The notes beneath the pieces were generated by a model that did no database searches, had not been told where the DNA came from, and saw only the letters and a program-made list of their open reading frames with translations. Made by a program: the position numbers and the translations under genes. From Achromobacter spanius (GTDB lineage Bacteria > Pseudomonadota > Gammaproteobacteria > Burkholderiales > Burkholderiaceae_B), in the NCBI RefSeq assembly GCF_003994415.1, contig NZ_CP034689.1, forward strand, positions 5,890,001-5,954,000: DNA of 64,000 nucleotides, read 5' to 3'. Shown here one piece after another: positions 17,375 through 26,200 of this stretch. Position 1 is the stretch's first letter; the number at the start of each line of letters is the position of its first letter.

Positions 17375-18538
17375 ATGCCCGCCCAGCCCACCGGCGACGC
17401 CGCCATCGAAGACCTGTGCGAACGGGTTCGCCGCTTTGTCGATGACATCGCCATCCCCGAGGAATCCGCCGCCATCGCCCGCAACGTAGCGGCCCTGGAC
17501 GAATGTGTAGCGCGCTTGCGCGTGCAAGCCCGGGACGCCGGCCTGTACGCGCCGCAACTGCCCGTGGAACTTGGCGGGCTGGGCCTGGGCTGGCGCGCGC
17601 TGGCGCAAGTGCTGGAAACGGCCGGGCGCGGCTTTCTGGGGCCGGCCGCCTTGAACTGCGCCGCGCCCGACCAACCCAATATGCTGACCTTGCTGCGGCT
17701 GGGCACGCCCGCCCAACGCGAGCGCTATCTATTGCCCCTGGTTCGCGCCGAACAGCGCGCCTGCTTCGCCATGACCGAACCCGCACCCGGCGCGGGCTCC
17801 GACCCGTCCATGCTGCGTACTCGCGCAACAAGGCACGGCCAAGGCTGGGTGCTGCACGGACACAAGCAATTCATCAGCGGCGGCGTCGGCGCGGACTTTG
17901 CGCTGGTGCTGGCGCAGGCCGAGGCCGGCGCCACGCTTTTCGTGGTGCCCGCCGACACGCCGGGCTACCGCGTGGTGCGCGATATCGGCATGGTCACCGG
18001 CTACCAGATCGGCGGCCATGCGGAAATTGAATTGAACGGCTGCGAAGTCGGCGACGACGCCGTGCTGGGCGAACCCGGCCGTGGCCTGGAATACGCGCAA
18101 CTGCGGCTGGAACCCGCGCGCCTGTCGCACTGCATGCGCTACATCGGACGCGCCCGCCGCGCCCTGGAAGCCGCGCAAGCGTACGTCAACACGCGCGAGT
18201 CTTTTGGATCGCGCCTGGCCGACCTTCAGCAGATTCAAGCCATGGTGGCCGATTCGCACATCGACCTGCATGCCAGCCGCTTGATGACGCTGGATTGCGC
18301 CGCCCGCATGGATGCGGGCTTGTCCGTCAAACAGCACAGCGCCATGACCAAGGTCTTCGTATCCGAAGCCGTGAACCGCGTGGCGGACCGCGCGGTGCAG
18401 ATGATGGGCGCATCGGGCCTGTCGGACGACACCCCCGTGGCCATGATCTGGCAAGAAATGCGCCCCTTCCGCATCTACGACGGCGCCAACGAACTGCACC
18501 GCGCCACCCTTGCGCGCCGCCTGTTGGCGCGCGGCTGA
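17375..18538 (+). CDS. Acyl-CoA dehydrogenase, second of the operon
   Basis: The 387-residue protein is an acyl-CoA dehydrogenase related to, but distinct from, the first one in the operon. Motifs include CFAMTEPAPGAGSDPSMLRT, HGHKQFISGGVGADFALV, RESFGSRLADLQQIQAMVAD and QMMGASGLSDDTPVA. Where the first enzyme has YEGTSQ the second has YDGANELHRATLARR, with Asp instead of Glu, a variation seen in several subfamilies. It begins 20 bp after the Bug gene. Two dehydrogenases in one operon may mean two oxidation steps or a heteromeric enzyme. Confidence 0.92.
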   Translation: MPAQPTGDAAIEDLCERVRRFVDDIAIPEESAAIARNVAALDECVARLRVQARDAGLYAPQLPVELGGLGLGWRALAQVLETAGRGFLGPAALNCAAPDQPNMLTLLRLGTPAQRERYLLPLVRAEQRACFAMTEPAPGAGSDPSMLRTRATRHGQGWVLHGHKQFISGGVGADFALVLAQAEAGATLFVVPADTPGYRVVRDIGMVTGYQIGGHAEIELNGCEVGDDAVLGEPGRGLEYAQLRLEPARLSHCMRYIGRARRALEAAQAYVNTRESFGSRLADLQQIQAMVADSHIDLHASRLMTLDCAARMDAGLSVKQHSAMTKVFVSEAVNRVADRAVQMMGASGLSDDTPVAMIWQEMRPFRIYDGANELHRATLARRLLARG

Positions 18539-18557
18539 CCCATCCCCGGAGACCCGC

Positions 18558-19553
18558 ATGCCCATCCCCACCTTCCAGGCCTACCGGCTGCATGGCGGCG
18601 CCGACGGCGCGCCCCCTGAAGGCCGTTTCGACACCTTGTCGGAAGATGACTTGTCCCCTGGCGACACGCTGATCAAGGTCGCCTACGCCGGCCTGAACTA
18701 CAAGGACGCGCTGGCGCAGGCCGGACGCGGCAACGTCGTGCGCCAGTACCCCCGCATCGGCGGCATCGACCTGAGCGGCACCGTGGTGCACTCCACCGAC
18801 CCCGCGCTTGCTCCCGGCCAGGAAGTCGTCGTGCATGGCTTTGGCATCGGCGTGGACTGCGACGGCGGCTATGCGGAATACGCGCGCCTGCCGCATGACT
18901 GGGTGCTGCCCTTGCCCGCCGGCATCACTCTGCGCGACGCCGCCGTGCTAGGCGCCGCGGGGTTCACCGCCGCACTGTCCCTGCACTGGATGGAACACTG
19001 CGGCCTGACGCCCGATCTGGGTGAAGTGCTGGTCACGGGCGCCACCGGCGGCGTGGCTGGCATCGCCATCGACATCCTCAGCCAACGGGGCTACACGGTC
19101 TGCGCCATGTCCGGCAAACCGGATGCCGCCGACTACCTGCGGTCTCTCGGCTCCACCGAGGTCATGGCCCCGCCCGACCTGTCCGCCCCCATCAAACCCT
19201 TGATGAGTGCGCGCTGGGCCGGCGTCATCGATTCCGTGGGCGGCCCCTTGCTGGCCCACGCGCTGGCCAGCGTGCGCCCCGACGGCGTGGTGGCCGCGTT
19301 TGGCAACGCGGGCGGCGCGGAGCTGCCCACATCCGTCATCCCCTTCATCTTGCGCGGCGTGAAGCTGCTGGGCATCAACGCCAACAGCCCCATGCCGCTA
19401 CGCCGCGCGCTGTGGCAACGGCTTGCCACCGACTACCGCCCGCAGCGCCTGGACCTTGCCGCGCGCGTCATCCAACCCCAGGACCTGCCGCAAGCGCTGG
19501 CCGCCATGCTCGAACGCGGCAGCACCGGCCGCAGCGTCGTGCGCTTTTCCTGA
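18558..19553 (+). CDS. AcuI/YhdH-type NADPH-dependent acryloyl-CoA/quinone reductase
   Basis: The 331-residue medium-chain reductase has the GroES-like N-terminal domain (VAYAGLNYKDALAQAGRGNVV) and a Rossmann domain with VLVTGATGGVAGIAIDIL. IDSVGGPLLAHAL and GNAGGAELPTSVIPFILRGV follow, the pattern of the YhdH/AcuI family. Zinc ligands are absent, as in that family. AcuI reduces acryloyl-CoA to propionyl-CoA with NADPH, which would fit an operon of acyl-CoA dehydrogenases. The exact substrate is inferred. The start ATG follows CGGAGACC. Confidence 0.9.
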   Translation: MPIPTFQAYRLHGGADGAPPEGRFDTLSEDDLSPGDTLIKVAYAGLNYKDALAQAGRGNVVRQYPRIGGIDLSGTVVHSTDPALAPGQEVVVHGFGIGVDCDGGYAEYARLPHDWVLPLPAGITLRDAAVLGAAGFTAALSLHWMEHCGLTPDLGEVLVTGATGGVAGIAIDILSQRGYTVCAMSGKPDAADYLRSLGSTEVMAPPDLSAPIKPLMSARWAGVIDSVGGPLLAHALASVRPDGVVAAFGNAGGAELPTSVIPFILRGVKLLGINANSPMPLRRALWQRLATDYRPQRLDLAARVIQPQDLPQALAAMLERGSTGRSVVRFS

Positions 19554-19570
19554 ACCACTCCGGCCCCATC

Positions 19571-21778
19571 ATGACTACGCATTCCGATCTCTCGTTGTCC
19601 CGCCTGTTCACCCCGCGCAGCATCGCCATCGTGGGTGCGTCCGCCACCCCCGGCAAGATCGGCGCCATGCCGGTCAGCCTGCTGCGCCAGCATGGTTACG
19701 ACGGCCGCATCCTGCCCATCAATCCGCGCGCCGACAGCATCCAGGGCTTGCCCGCCGCGCCCGACCTGGCCGCGCTGGACGCTGACGTGGACCTGGTCAT
19801 CCTGGCCGTGCCCGCCGCGCACGCGGCTCAAGCGTTGCAAAGCGCGCGCCCGGGCCAAGTGGGCGGCGCGGTCGTCTTCACGTCAGGCTTTTCGGAAACG
19901 GGCGCCGAAGGCGTCGCCATGCAAGAGGCGCTATGCGCCATCGCGCGCGAACGCGGTATCCGCCTGCTGGGGCCCAACTGCCTGGGCTACATGAACGTGC
20001 GCCACAAGGTCTACGCCACGTTTTCGCCCGCGCCCGCCAACGGCGCCGTGGCGCTGGGCGGCATCGGCATGGTGTCGCAAAGCGGCGCGTTCGGCGCCTA
20101 TGCCTATTGCATGGCGCGCGAACGCGGCCTGGGGCTGTCGCACTGGATCAGCACCGGCAACGAAGCCGACATCGACGTGGCCGACTGCATCCACTGGCTG
20201 GCGCACGACGCCGACACCCGCGTCATCATGGCCTACATGGAAGGCTGCCGCGACGGCGCCAAGCTGCGCCGCGCATTGGCCGCCGCGCGCGACGCCGGCA
20301 AACCCGTGGTCGTCACCAAGATCGGCCGCACCCAGGCCGGCGCACAGGCCGCCGCGTCGCACACCGCCGCGCTGGCGGGCGATGACGCCGTCTACGACGC
20401 GCTGTTTCGCCAATACGGCGCGCTGCGCGCCCGCAGCATCGAAGACTTCTTCAACCTGGGCTATGCGCTGGACACCTGGAAACAGCGCCCCCAAGGCAAG
20501 CGCTTGGGCATCTTCACGATATCCGGCGGCGTCGGCGCATTGATGGCGGACGAGGCCGAGGAAGCCGGCCTGTCGCTACCCGAGCCCGACGCTGCCGCGC
20601 AGGCCCGCTTGCTGGAACGCGTGCCCTTCGCCGGCCCGCGCAACCCGGTCGACGTCACCGGCCAGGTGGTGTCCGAACCCGGCCTGCTGCTGGCCACCGC
20701 CGACGACATGCTGGCCGACGGCCGCTACGATGCGCTGGCGGTCTTCCTGGCCGCCGCCGGGTCGTCGGAAACGTTGTGGCCCACCTTCGAAACCTTTGCC
20801 CGCGAAATGCGCGCCCGCCATCCCGACGTGCCACTGGCCTTGTGCGCGCTGTTTCCGCCAGAACGCCGCCGCGAGCTTGAACGCCTGGGCACGCTGGTGT
20901 TCGAAGACCCCAGCGCCGCGATACGGACGATAGGGGCGGTAGCGGGCTTGGCTGCGGCGTCGGGTGCCACGTCGGATGCTGCATCGAATGGAAGCACGAA
21001 TGGAAGCACAGATGGGAACACGAACGGCAGCACGGATGGCACCTCCAACGCCGCCCCGAATACCCACGCCTCCGTGCCTTCTATTAATGCAAGCACCGCG
21101 CCGCTGCGCGACACCTACAACGAAGTGCAGGCGATGGACGTCCTGCGCCAAGCCGGCCTGCCCGTGCCTGACTGCACGCTAGCCACCGACGTCGACGCCG
21201 CCGTGGCCGCCGCTGTCCGCGCGGCCGGCCCCGTGGTCTTGAAAGTGGTGTCGCCCGACATCCTGCACAAAAGCGATGTGGGCGGCGTGAAGCTGAGCCT
21301 GTCGGGCGAAGACGCCGTGCGCCAGGGTCACGCCGCCATCCTGGACAGCGTACGCACGCACTGCCCCAATGCCCGCATCGACGGCGTGCTGGTCGCGCCC
21401 ATGGCGCCCAAGGGCGTGGAGTGCATCGTGGGCATGCACAGCGACCCGGTCTTCGGCCCCGTCGTCATGTTCGGCCTGGGCGGCGTGTTCGTCGAAGTGC
21501 TGAAAGACGTCAGCTTCCGCCTGGCGCCCTTTGACCACGCCCAGGCCTTGTCGATGATCCGCGAGATCAAGGGCTACGCGCTCTTGCAAGGCGCACGCGG
21601 CGCACCGCCTTGCGACATCAATGCGTTGGCGGATGCTTTGGTGGCGCTGTCACGCTTCGCGGATGCGCGCCGGGAAGATTTCAGTTCCGTGGAGATCAAC
21701 CCATTGCTGGCGCTGCCGGATGGGCAGGGGGTGCTGGCTTTGGACGCGGTGCTTATTCCCAACGCTGGGCGGTCATGA
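19571..21778 (+). CDS. NDP-forming acyl-CoA synthetase (acetyl-CoA synthetase, ADP-forming type)
   Basis: The 735-residue protein fuses both subunits of an NDP-forming acyl-CoA synthetase. The N-terminal CoA-binding domain (about 10-105) has SIAIVGASATPGKIG. Succinyl-CoA-ligase-like domains follow (about 150-450) with the loop SHTAALAGDDAVYDALF that precedes the phosphohistidine region. The C-terminal ATP-grasp domain (about 515-735) has VVLKVVSPDILHKSDVGGVKL. The domains are joined by a low-complexity linker of Asn, Gly, Ser and Thr encoded by a 12-bp tandem repeat (20987-21046). It is last of the operon and should activate the carboxylic acid or recover ATP from its CoA ester. Confidence 0.92.
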   Translation: MTTHSDLSLSRLFTPRSIAIVGASATPGKIGAMPVSLLRQHGYDGRILPINPRADSIQGLPAAPDLAALDADVDLVILAVPAAHAAQALQSARPGQVGGAVVFTSGFSETGAEGVAMQEALCAIARERGIRLLGPNCLGYMNVRHKVYATFSPAPANGAVALGGIGMVSQSGAFGAYAYCMARERGLGLSHWISTGNEADIDVADCIHWLAHDADTRVIMAYMEGCRDGAKLRRALAAARDAGKPVVVTKIGRTQAGAQAAASHTAALAGDDAVYDALFRQYGALRARSIEDFFNLGYALDTWKQRPQGKRLGIFTISGGVGALMADEAEEAGLSLPEPDAAAQARLLERVPFAGPRNPVDVTGQVVSEPGLLLATADDMLADGRYDALAVFLAAAGSSETLWPTFETFAREMRARHPDVPLALCALFPPERRRELERLGTLVFEDPSAAIRTIGAVAGLAAASGATSDAASNGSTNGSTDGNTNGSTDGTSNAAPNTHASVPSINASTAPLRDTYNEVQAMDVLRQAGLPVPDCTLATDVDAAVAAAVRAAGPVVLKVVSPDILHKSDVGGVKLSLSGEDAVRQGHAAILDSVRTHCPNARIDGVLVAPMAPKGVECIVGMHSDPVFGPVVMFGLGGVFVEVLKDVSFRLAPFDHAQALSMIREIKGYALLQGARGAPPCDINALADALVALSRFADARREDFSSVEINPLLALPDGQGVLALDAVLIPNAGRS
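20987..21046 (+). repeat. Five 12-bp tandem repeat units in the synthetase linker
   Basis: Units at 20987, 20999, 21011, 21023 and 21035 follow the pattern RAYGGNARCAC and encode alternating N/D-G-S/N-T. The repeat length is a multiple of three, so unit number can vary without shifting the frame. Confidence 0.8.
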
Positions 21779-22030
21779 CAATCTTGGGCGCTTGGGCACG
21801 ACCTGCACTTCCAGCCCAAGCAGATCCAGCATGTTCAATACCTTCTGCAATTGCAGCGTGGGTTTGCCACGCTCCAGGTCGCCCACGAAGCGGATGCCTG
21901 TATTGCACAAGCCGGCCAGATCCAATTGAAGCAAGCCTTGCTCACGCCGCAACGTTCTCACCAGCTTGCCCAGATCCGCCGAGGTTTGAATGATCACCGG
22001 CGACTTGGGCGGTGCGTGCTGGAATGACAT
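21773..22030 (-). CDS. HipB-like Xre-family repressor without a HipA partner
   Basis: The 85-residue protein is a helix-turn-helix regulator of the HipB/Xre type. LGKLVRTLRREQGLLQLDLAGLCN forms the first helices and GIRFVGDLERGKPTLQLQKVLNMLDLLGLEVQVV the recognition part and C-terminus. The ATG at 22030 is preceded by a GGAGG site; a TTG at 22042 lies inside that site. HipB normally pairs with the kinase toxin HipA, but downstream lies only the convergent end of the synthetase gene, which it overlaps by six bases. Two identical palindromic sites lie upstream and suggest autorepression. Confidence 0.88.
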   Translation of the reverse strand: MSFQHAPPKSPVIIQTSADLGKLVRTLRREQGLLQLDLAGLCNTGIRFVGDLERGKPTLQLQKVLNMLDLLGLEVQVVPKRPRLS

Positions 22031-22043
22031 GAAGGCCTCCAAA

Positions 22044-22112
22044 ATTACCGATCGGGAATATTCCGCGCAAAAAGTCGCATTCCGGCAGAAATATTACCGA
22101 TCGGGAATATTC
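22044..22112. promoter_or_regulatory. Two identical 20-bp palindromic operators upstream of the HipB-like gene
   Basis: The 20-bp sequence ATTACCGATCGGGAATATTC occurs exactly at 22044-22063 and 22093-22112, 49 bp apart. Its core CCGATCGG is a perfect palindrome, widened to ATT-N-CCGATCGG-N-AAT. Position directly upstream of an Xre/HipB repressor start fits operators that the protein binds cooperatively. The first copy almost touches the ribosome-binding site. Confidence 0.8.
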
Positions 22113-22133
22113 ATTTCGCCCGCTGCCTCGCGC

Positions 22134-22169
22134 AATAAAAAAGAGGGCGCCTTAAGTTCAGGCGCCCTC
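22134..22169 (-). terminator. Terminator of htpG
   Basis: On the minus strand GAGGGCGCC (22169-22161) pairs with GGCGCCCTC (22151-22143), followed by TTTTTTA. It lies 20 bp after the htpG stop. Confidence 0.9.
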
Positions 22170-22189
22170 TCATCCCACTACCCCGCCGC

Positions 22190-24088
22190 TTACTTCAGCA
22201 GCAAGGCATTCAAGCGCTTCACAAACGCGGCCGGGTCGGCGATTTGCGCGCCTTCGGCAAGCAGGGCCTGATCCAGCAGCAGACGCGCCCACTGGTCAAA
22301 CTCACCGTCTTCGGCCGCACGAATGCGCGCCAGCAGCGGGTGTTCCGGGTTGATTTCCAGCACCGGCTTCACGTTCGGCGCTTCCTGGCCCGCGGCCTTC
22401 AGCATGCGCAGCAGGTGCGGGCTGAGTTCGTTCTGGCCCACCACCACGCACGCCGGCGAATCCACCAGACGCAGCGTCACGCGCACTTCCTTGACCTGCT
22501 CTTCCAGCGTCTTTTGCAGGCGCTCGACCAGCGGCTTGAAGTCTTCGGCCACTTCGGCCTGATGCTTCTTTTCTTCTTCGTCGGCCAACTCGGCCAGGTC
22601 CAGGCCGCCCTTGGCCACCGACACCAGCGACTTGCCATCGAATTCGCGCAGGTACGACAGCATCCATTCGTCAACGCGGTCCGACAGCAGCAGCACTTCG
22701 ATGCCCTTCTTGCGGAAAATTTCCAGATGCGGGCTGTTGCTGGCTGCGGCAAACGTGTCTGCCGTGACGTAGTAGATCTTGTCCTGGCCTTCCTTCATGC
22801 GCGACACGTAGTCGGCAAACGACACCGTCTGCGCCTGGTCACCCGAATGCGTGGACGCAAAGCGCATCAGCTTGGCAATGCGTTCCAGGTTGGCGGAATC
22901 TTCGCCCGCGCCTTCCTTCAGCACCTGGCCGAATTCCGTCCAGAACGTGGCGTAGTCTTCCGGCTTGTTCTCGGCAAGGTCTTCCAAGAGCGACAGAATG
23001 CGCTTGGCCGAGCCTTCACGAATGGCGCGCACGTCGCGGCTTTCTTGCAGGATTTCGCGCGACACGTTCAAGGGCAGGTCGGCGGAATCAATCACGCCGC
23101 GCACAAAGCGCAGGTACGACGGCAGCAGTTGGTCGGCGTCGTCCATGATGAAGACACGCTTCACGTACAGCTTCACGCCGTGGCGGCCGTCGCGGTCCCA
23201 CATGTCCATGGGCGCGTGCTTGGGCACGTACAGCAGTTGCGTGTACTCGCTGCGGCCTTCCACGCGGTTATGCGTCCAGGCCAGCGGGTCGTCGTAGTCG
23301 TGCGACACCGTCTTGTAGAACTCGCGGTACTGCTCTTCCGTGACGTCCGACTTGCTGCGGGCCCACAGCGCATTGGCCTGGTTCACCGTTTCCAGTTCTT
23401 CGGTCTTGACCTGCTCGCCCTTTTCCTGATCCCACTCTTCCTTGGCCATGCGGATCGGCAAGGAGATGTGGTCGGAATAGCGGCGCAGAACTTCGCGCAG
23501 CTTCCAGCCGTTCAGGAATTCGTCTTCGTCGGCACGCAGGTGCAGCGTCACGTCGGTGCCGCGCGTGGCCTTGTCAGCGGCGCCAATCGTGAATTCGCCT
23601 TGGCCGTCGGATTCCCACTGGATCGCGTCCGTGCTACCGGCGCGGCGGCTGACCACCGTGACCTTGTCCGCCACGATGAACGACGAGTAAAAGCCCACGC
23701 CGAATTGGCCGATCAGTTGCGCGTCTTTCTGCTTGTCGCCCGTCAACTGGGAAAAGAATTCCCGCGTGCCGGAACGCGCGATCGTGCCCAGGTTGGCCAC
23801 GGCTTCTTCGCGCGACAGGCCAATCCCGTTGTCCGAGATGGTGATGGTGCGCGCGGCCTTGTCGTAGCTGACCGTGATGGCAAGCTCGCCATTGCCTTCC
23901 AGCAAGTCGGGCTGGTCGATAGCTTCAAAACGCAGCTTGTCGCAGGCGTCCGATGCGTTCGACACCAGCTCGCGCAGGAAAATTTCCTTGTTGCTGTACA
24001 GCGAATGGATCATCAGGTGCAGCAGTTGCTTCACCTCGGCCTGGAACCCCAGGGTTTCGGACGTGGAAGACGTGGCGGTTTGGCTCAT
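22190..24088 (-). CDS. htpG: Chaperone protein HtpG (bacterial Hsp90)
   Basis: HtpG is the cytoplasmic ATP-dependent Hsp90 chaperone. The 632-residue length is usual. Hallmarks are FQAEVKQLLHLMIHSLYSNKE, the GHKL ATPase motifs ELVSNASDACDKLR, ITISDNGIGLSREE and IGQFGVGFYSSFIVADKV. The middle domain has RGVIDSADLPLNVSREILQ and the C-terminal dimerisation domain ends at NALLLK. It is divergent from the permease gene and has its own terminator. The upstream sequence is AT-rich; a heat-shock promoter is likely but I could not define it. Confidence 0.98.
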   Translation of the reverse strand: MSQTATSSTSETLGFQAEVKQLLHLMIHSLYSNKEIFLRELVSNASDACDKLRFEAIDQPDLLEGNGELAITVSYDKAARTITISDNGIGLSREEAVANLGTIARSGTREFFSQLTGDKQKDAQLIGQFGVGFYSSFIVADKVTVVSRRAGSTDAIQWESDGQGEFTIGAADKATRGTDVTLHLRADEDEFLNGWKLREVLRRYSDHISLPIRMAKEEWDQEKGEQVKTEELETVNQANALWARSKSDVTEEQYREFYKTVSHDYDDPLAWTHNRVEGRSEYTQLLYVPKHAPMDMWDRDGRHGVKLYVKRVFIMDDADQLLPSYLRFVRGVIDSADLPLNVSREILQESRDVRAIREGSAKRILSLLEDLAENKPEDYATFWTEFGQVLKEGAGEDSANLERIAKLMRFASTHSGDQAQTVSFADYVSRMKEGQDKIYYVTADTFAAASNSPHLEIFRKKGIEVLLLSDRVDEWMLSYLREFDGKSLVSVAKGGLDLAELADEEEKKHQAEVAEDFKPLVERLQKTLEEQVKEVRVTLRLVDSPACVVVGQNELSPHLLRMLKAAGQEAPNVKPVLEINPEHPLLARIRAAEDGEFDQWARLLLDQALLAEGAQIADPAAFVKRLNALLLK

Positions 24089-24275
24089 GGTTCTACGTGA
24101 AGTAAAAAATTAGGGACGAAATAAAAAAGGAAGCCGGGGCGAAATGCCCGCGCGGAATCCCGGAAACCCTACTGAGGTGGGGGCTATCGGGAACTTTTCA
24201 AGGCCCCGTCGCGGCAGCGGCGCGAACCCCGCTAAAATCCCGCACTTTCTTCCACCCCCGGCCGGCCCTCCGCCC

Positions 24276-25662
24276 ATGCAACCCGCCTCCCTGTCCCAAC
24301 CCGCCCCCACAGCACCGCCGACGACGCACCCAGCGCCGACCTGGTCTACGGCCCCGACGACCGCCCCGCGCCGCCCGTCGCCTTCGTCGCCGCGTTGCAG
24401 CACCTGCTGGCCATCCTGGTTCCCATCGTCACCCCCGGCCTCTTGATCTGCCAGGCCCTGGGCGTCAGCAGCCGCGACACCACGCTGATCGTGTCCATGT
24501 CGCTGGTCATCTCCGGCATCGCCACCTATGTGCAGTGCAAGCGCTTCGGCCCCCTGGGCGCCGGCTTGCTCATCGTGCAAGGCACCAGCTTCAACTTCGT
24601 GGGGCCGCTGATCGCAGGCGGCTCGGTCATGGTCAAGCAAGGCACGCCCGTCGAAGCCGTGATGGCCGCCATCTTCGGCGTCGTCATCGCCGGATCGTTC
24701 GTGGAAATGGGCATCAGCCGCATCCAGCCCTTCGTCAAACGCCTGATCACCCCCTGGTGACCGGCATCGTCGTGCTGCTGATTGGCCTGACCTTGATCAA
24801 GGTCGGCCTGATCAGCATGGGCGGAGGTTTCGGCGCCATGGCCAACGGCACCTTCGCCAGCGCCGAGAACCTGACGTTGTCCGGCCTGGTGCTGGGCACC
24901 ATCATCTTGCTGAACCGCGTGCCCGTCGTCTGGATCCGCAGCACCGCGCTGGTCCTGGCGCTGGCCGTCGGCTACATCGCCGCCGCCTATATGGGCCGAC
25001 TGGACTTCACCGGCGCGCGCGAAGCCGCCCTGTTCCAGATCCCCGTGCCGCTGCATTTCGGCCTGGGCTTCTCGTGGGCGCTGTTCGTGCCGATGCTGAT
25101 CATCTACCTGGTCACGTCGCTGGAAGCCATCGGCGACGTCACCGCCACCAGCAAGGTGTCGAAGCAGCCCGTCGAAGGCCCGCTGTGGATGCAGCGCATC
25201 AAGGGCGGCGTGCTGGTCAACGGCGCGAACTCGCTATTGGCCGGCGTGTTCAACACCTTCCCCAGCTCGGTCTTCGCGCAGAACAACGGCGTGATCCAAC
25301 TAACCGGCATCGCCAGCCGCCACGTCGGCGTATGGATCGCCGGCATGCTGATTCTGCTGGGCCTCTTCCCCAGCGTGGCCGGCGTGCTGCAAGCCGTGCC
25401 CGAACCCGTCCTGGGCGGCGCCGCCATGGTGATGTTCGGCGCCGTCGCCGCGTCCGGCATCAACATCCTGGCCGGCATTCAGTTGGATCGTCGCGCGTTG
25501 TTGATCATCGCGGTGTCGCTGGCCCTGGGGCTGGGCGTGTCGCAAGTGCCGGAAATCCTGTCGCACCTGCCGCATGCGGTGAAGAGCGTGCTGGAATCCG
25601 GTGTCGCCACCGGCGGGATCTGCGCCTTGGTGATGAACTGGTTCTTGCCGGAAAAGAAGTAG
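24276..25662 (+). pseudogene. NCS2 uracil/xanthine permease gene broken by two single-base frameshifts
   Basis: Three reading frames encode successive parts of one nucleobase:cation symporter-2 permease. The part from ATG 24276 (MQPASLSQPAP) moves to a second frame near 24304-24308, giving LVYGPDD through GSFVEMGISRIQPFVKRLITP. The last frame begins near 24750-24754 and carries LVTGIVVLLIGLTLI, TSLEAIGDVTATSK and FAQNNGVIQLTG. Adding one C to each of two C5 tracts (24304-24308 and 24750-24754) restores an intact protein of about 462 residues with some 12-14 membrane segments. Either the gene is inactive or these are homopolymer errors in the sequence. The family imports xanthine, urate or uracil with protons. 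Confidence 0.85.
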
Positions 25663-25824
25663 GTAGAGCTTGATGGCTGGGTCCGTTTTCGGCTGAATGG
25701 CCGGGCGGATCTGGCTCTGATCAGGGGCTGGATGTGAGCCCGCCTGACAATTTTTGAAAGTACGCATATAATCGCTGTCTTCGTTCTCCCGCAGCCGTCA
25801 TCTGGACGTGTTCGCGACCCCCTT

Positions 25825-25909
25825 GCCCGGGTGGTGAAATTGGTAGACGCAGGGGACTCAAAATCCCCCGCCGCAAGGCGTGCCGGTTCGATTCCGGCCC
25901 CGGGCACCA
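25825..25909 (+). tRNA. tRNA-Leu (anticodon CAA)
   Basis: The 85-nt sequence folds as a class II tRNA. GCCCGGG (25825-25831) pairs with CCCGGGC (25899-25905), and the D arm is GGTGAAATTGGTAGAC. The anticodon loop is CTCAAAA, giving anticodon CAA. A long variable arm CGCCGCAAGGCG and the T arm GCCGGTTCGATTCCGGC follow. CCA is encoded. It marks the left border of the accessory region and would be a classical integration site, but I found no second copy of its 3' end in the window. Confidence 0.97.
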
Positions 25910-26065
25910 GAAAGCTCTCAAGCATCCGCCGGTTTTTTTCTTGACCGCGCAACGCAAATTTCTCAGCATTTACTGCGCATACGTTCCGCCTCTTGATGGC
26001 GTAGAGCGATGTGGTCGCGTACGGCAGGTTCGTTTGATGAGCCGAGAATGCGCTACCAAGATTCC

Positions 26066-26094
26066 AAAGCCTCTGCATACGCAGAGGCTTTTTT
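26066..26094 (+). terminator. Rho-independent terminator downstream of tRNA-Leu
   Basis: GCCTCTGC (26069-26076) pairs with GCAGAGGC (26081-26088) around ATAC, followed by six T residues. It probably ends the tRNA-Leu transcript. I see no gene in 25910-26160. Confidence 0.88.
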
Positions 26095-26164
26095 CGTTGA
26101 TGCGCCTGGCGCGGGAGAAAGCAAGCCGCACGTTCAGCTACTCGTCCACGGCTACTCCCATAGA

Positions 26165-26200
26165 TACCCAATTTGGGTACAATCACACCCAATATGGGTA
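26165..26200. promoter_or_regulatory. Paired TACCCA-N3-TGGGTA operators overlapping the nucleotidyltransferase start
   Basis: TACCCAATTTGGGTA (26165-26179) and CACCCAATATGGGTA (26186-26200) are near-perfect palindromes 21 bp apart, two helical turns. The ATG at 26194 lies inside the second. The downstream protein carries its own winged helix, so self-repression by blocking promoter and start is the simplest reading. Confidence 0.8.

Noticed and set aside
22244..24100. 618-codon open frame opposite htpG
   Set aside because: It is exactly antisense to a well-conserved chaperone gene and its protein has the biased composition of a shadow frame.
25825..25909. tRNA-Leu as a proven attachment site of a genomic island
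   Set aside because: I found no direct repeat of its 3' end in the window and no integrase gene, so only the position suggests it.
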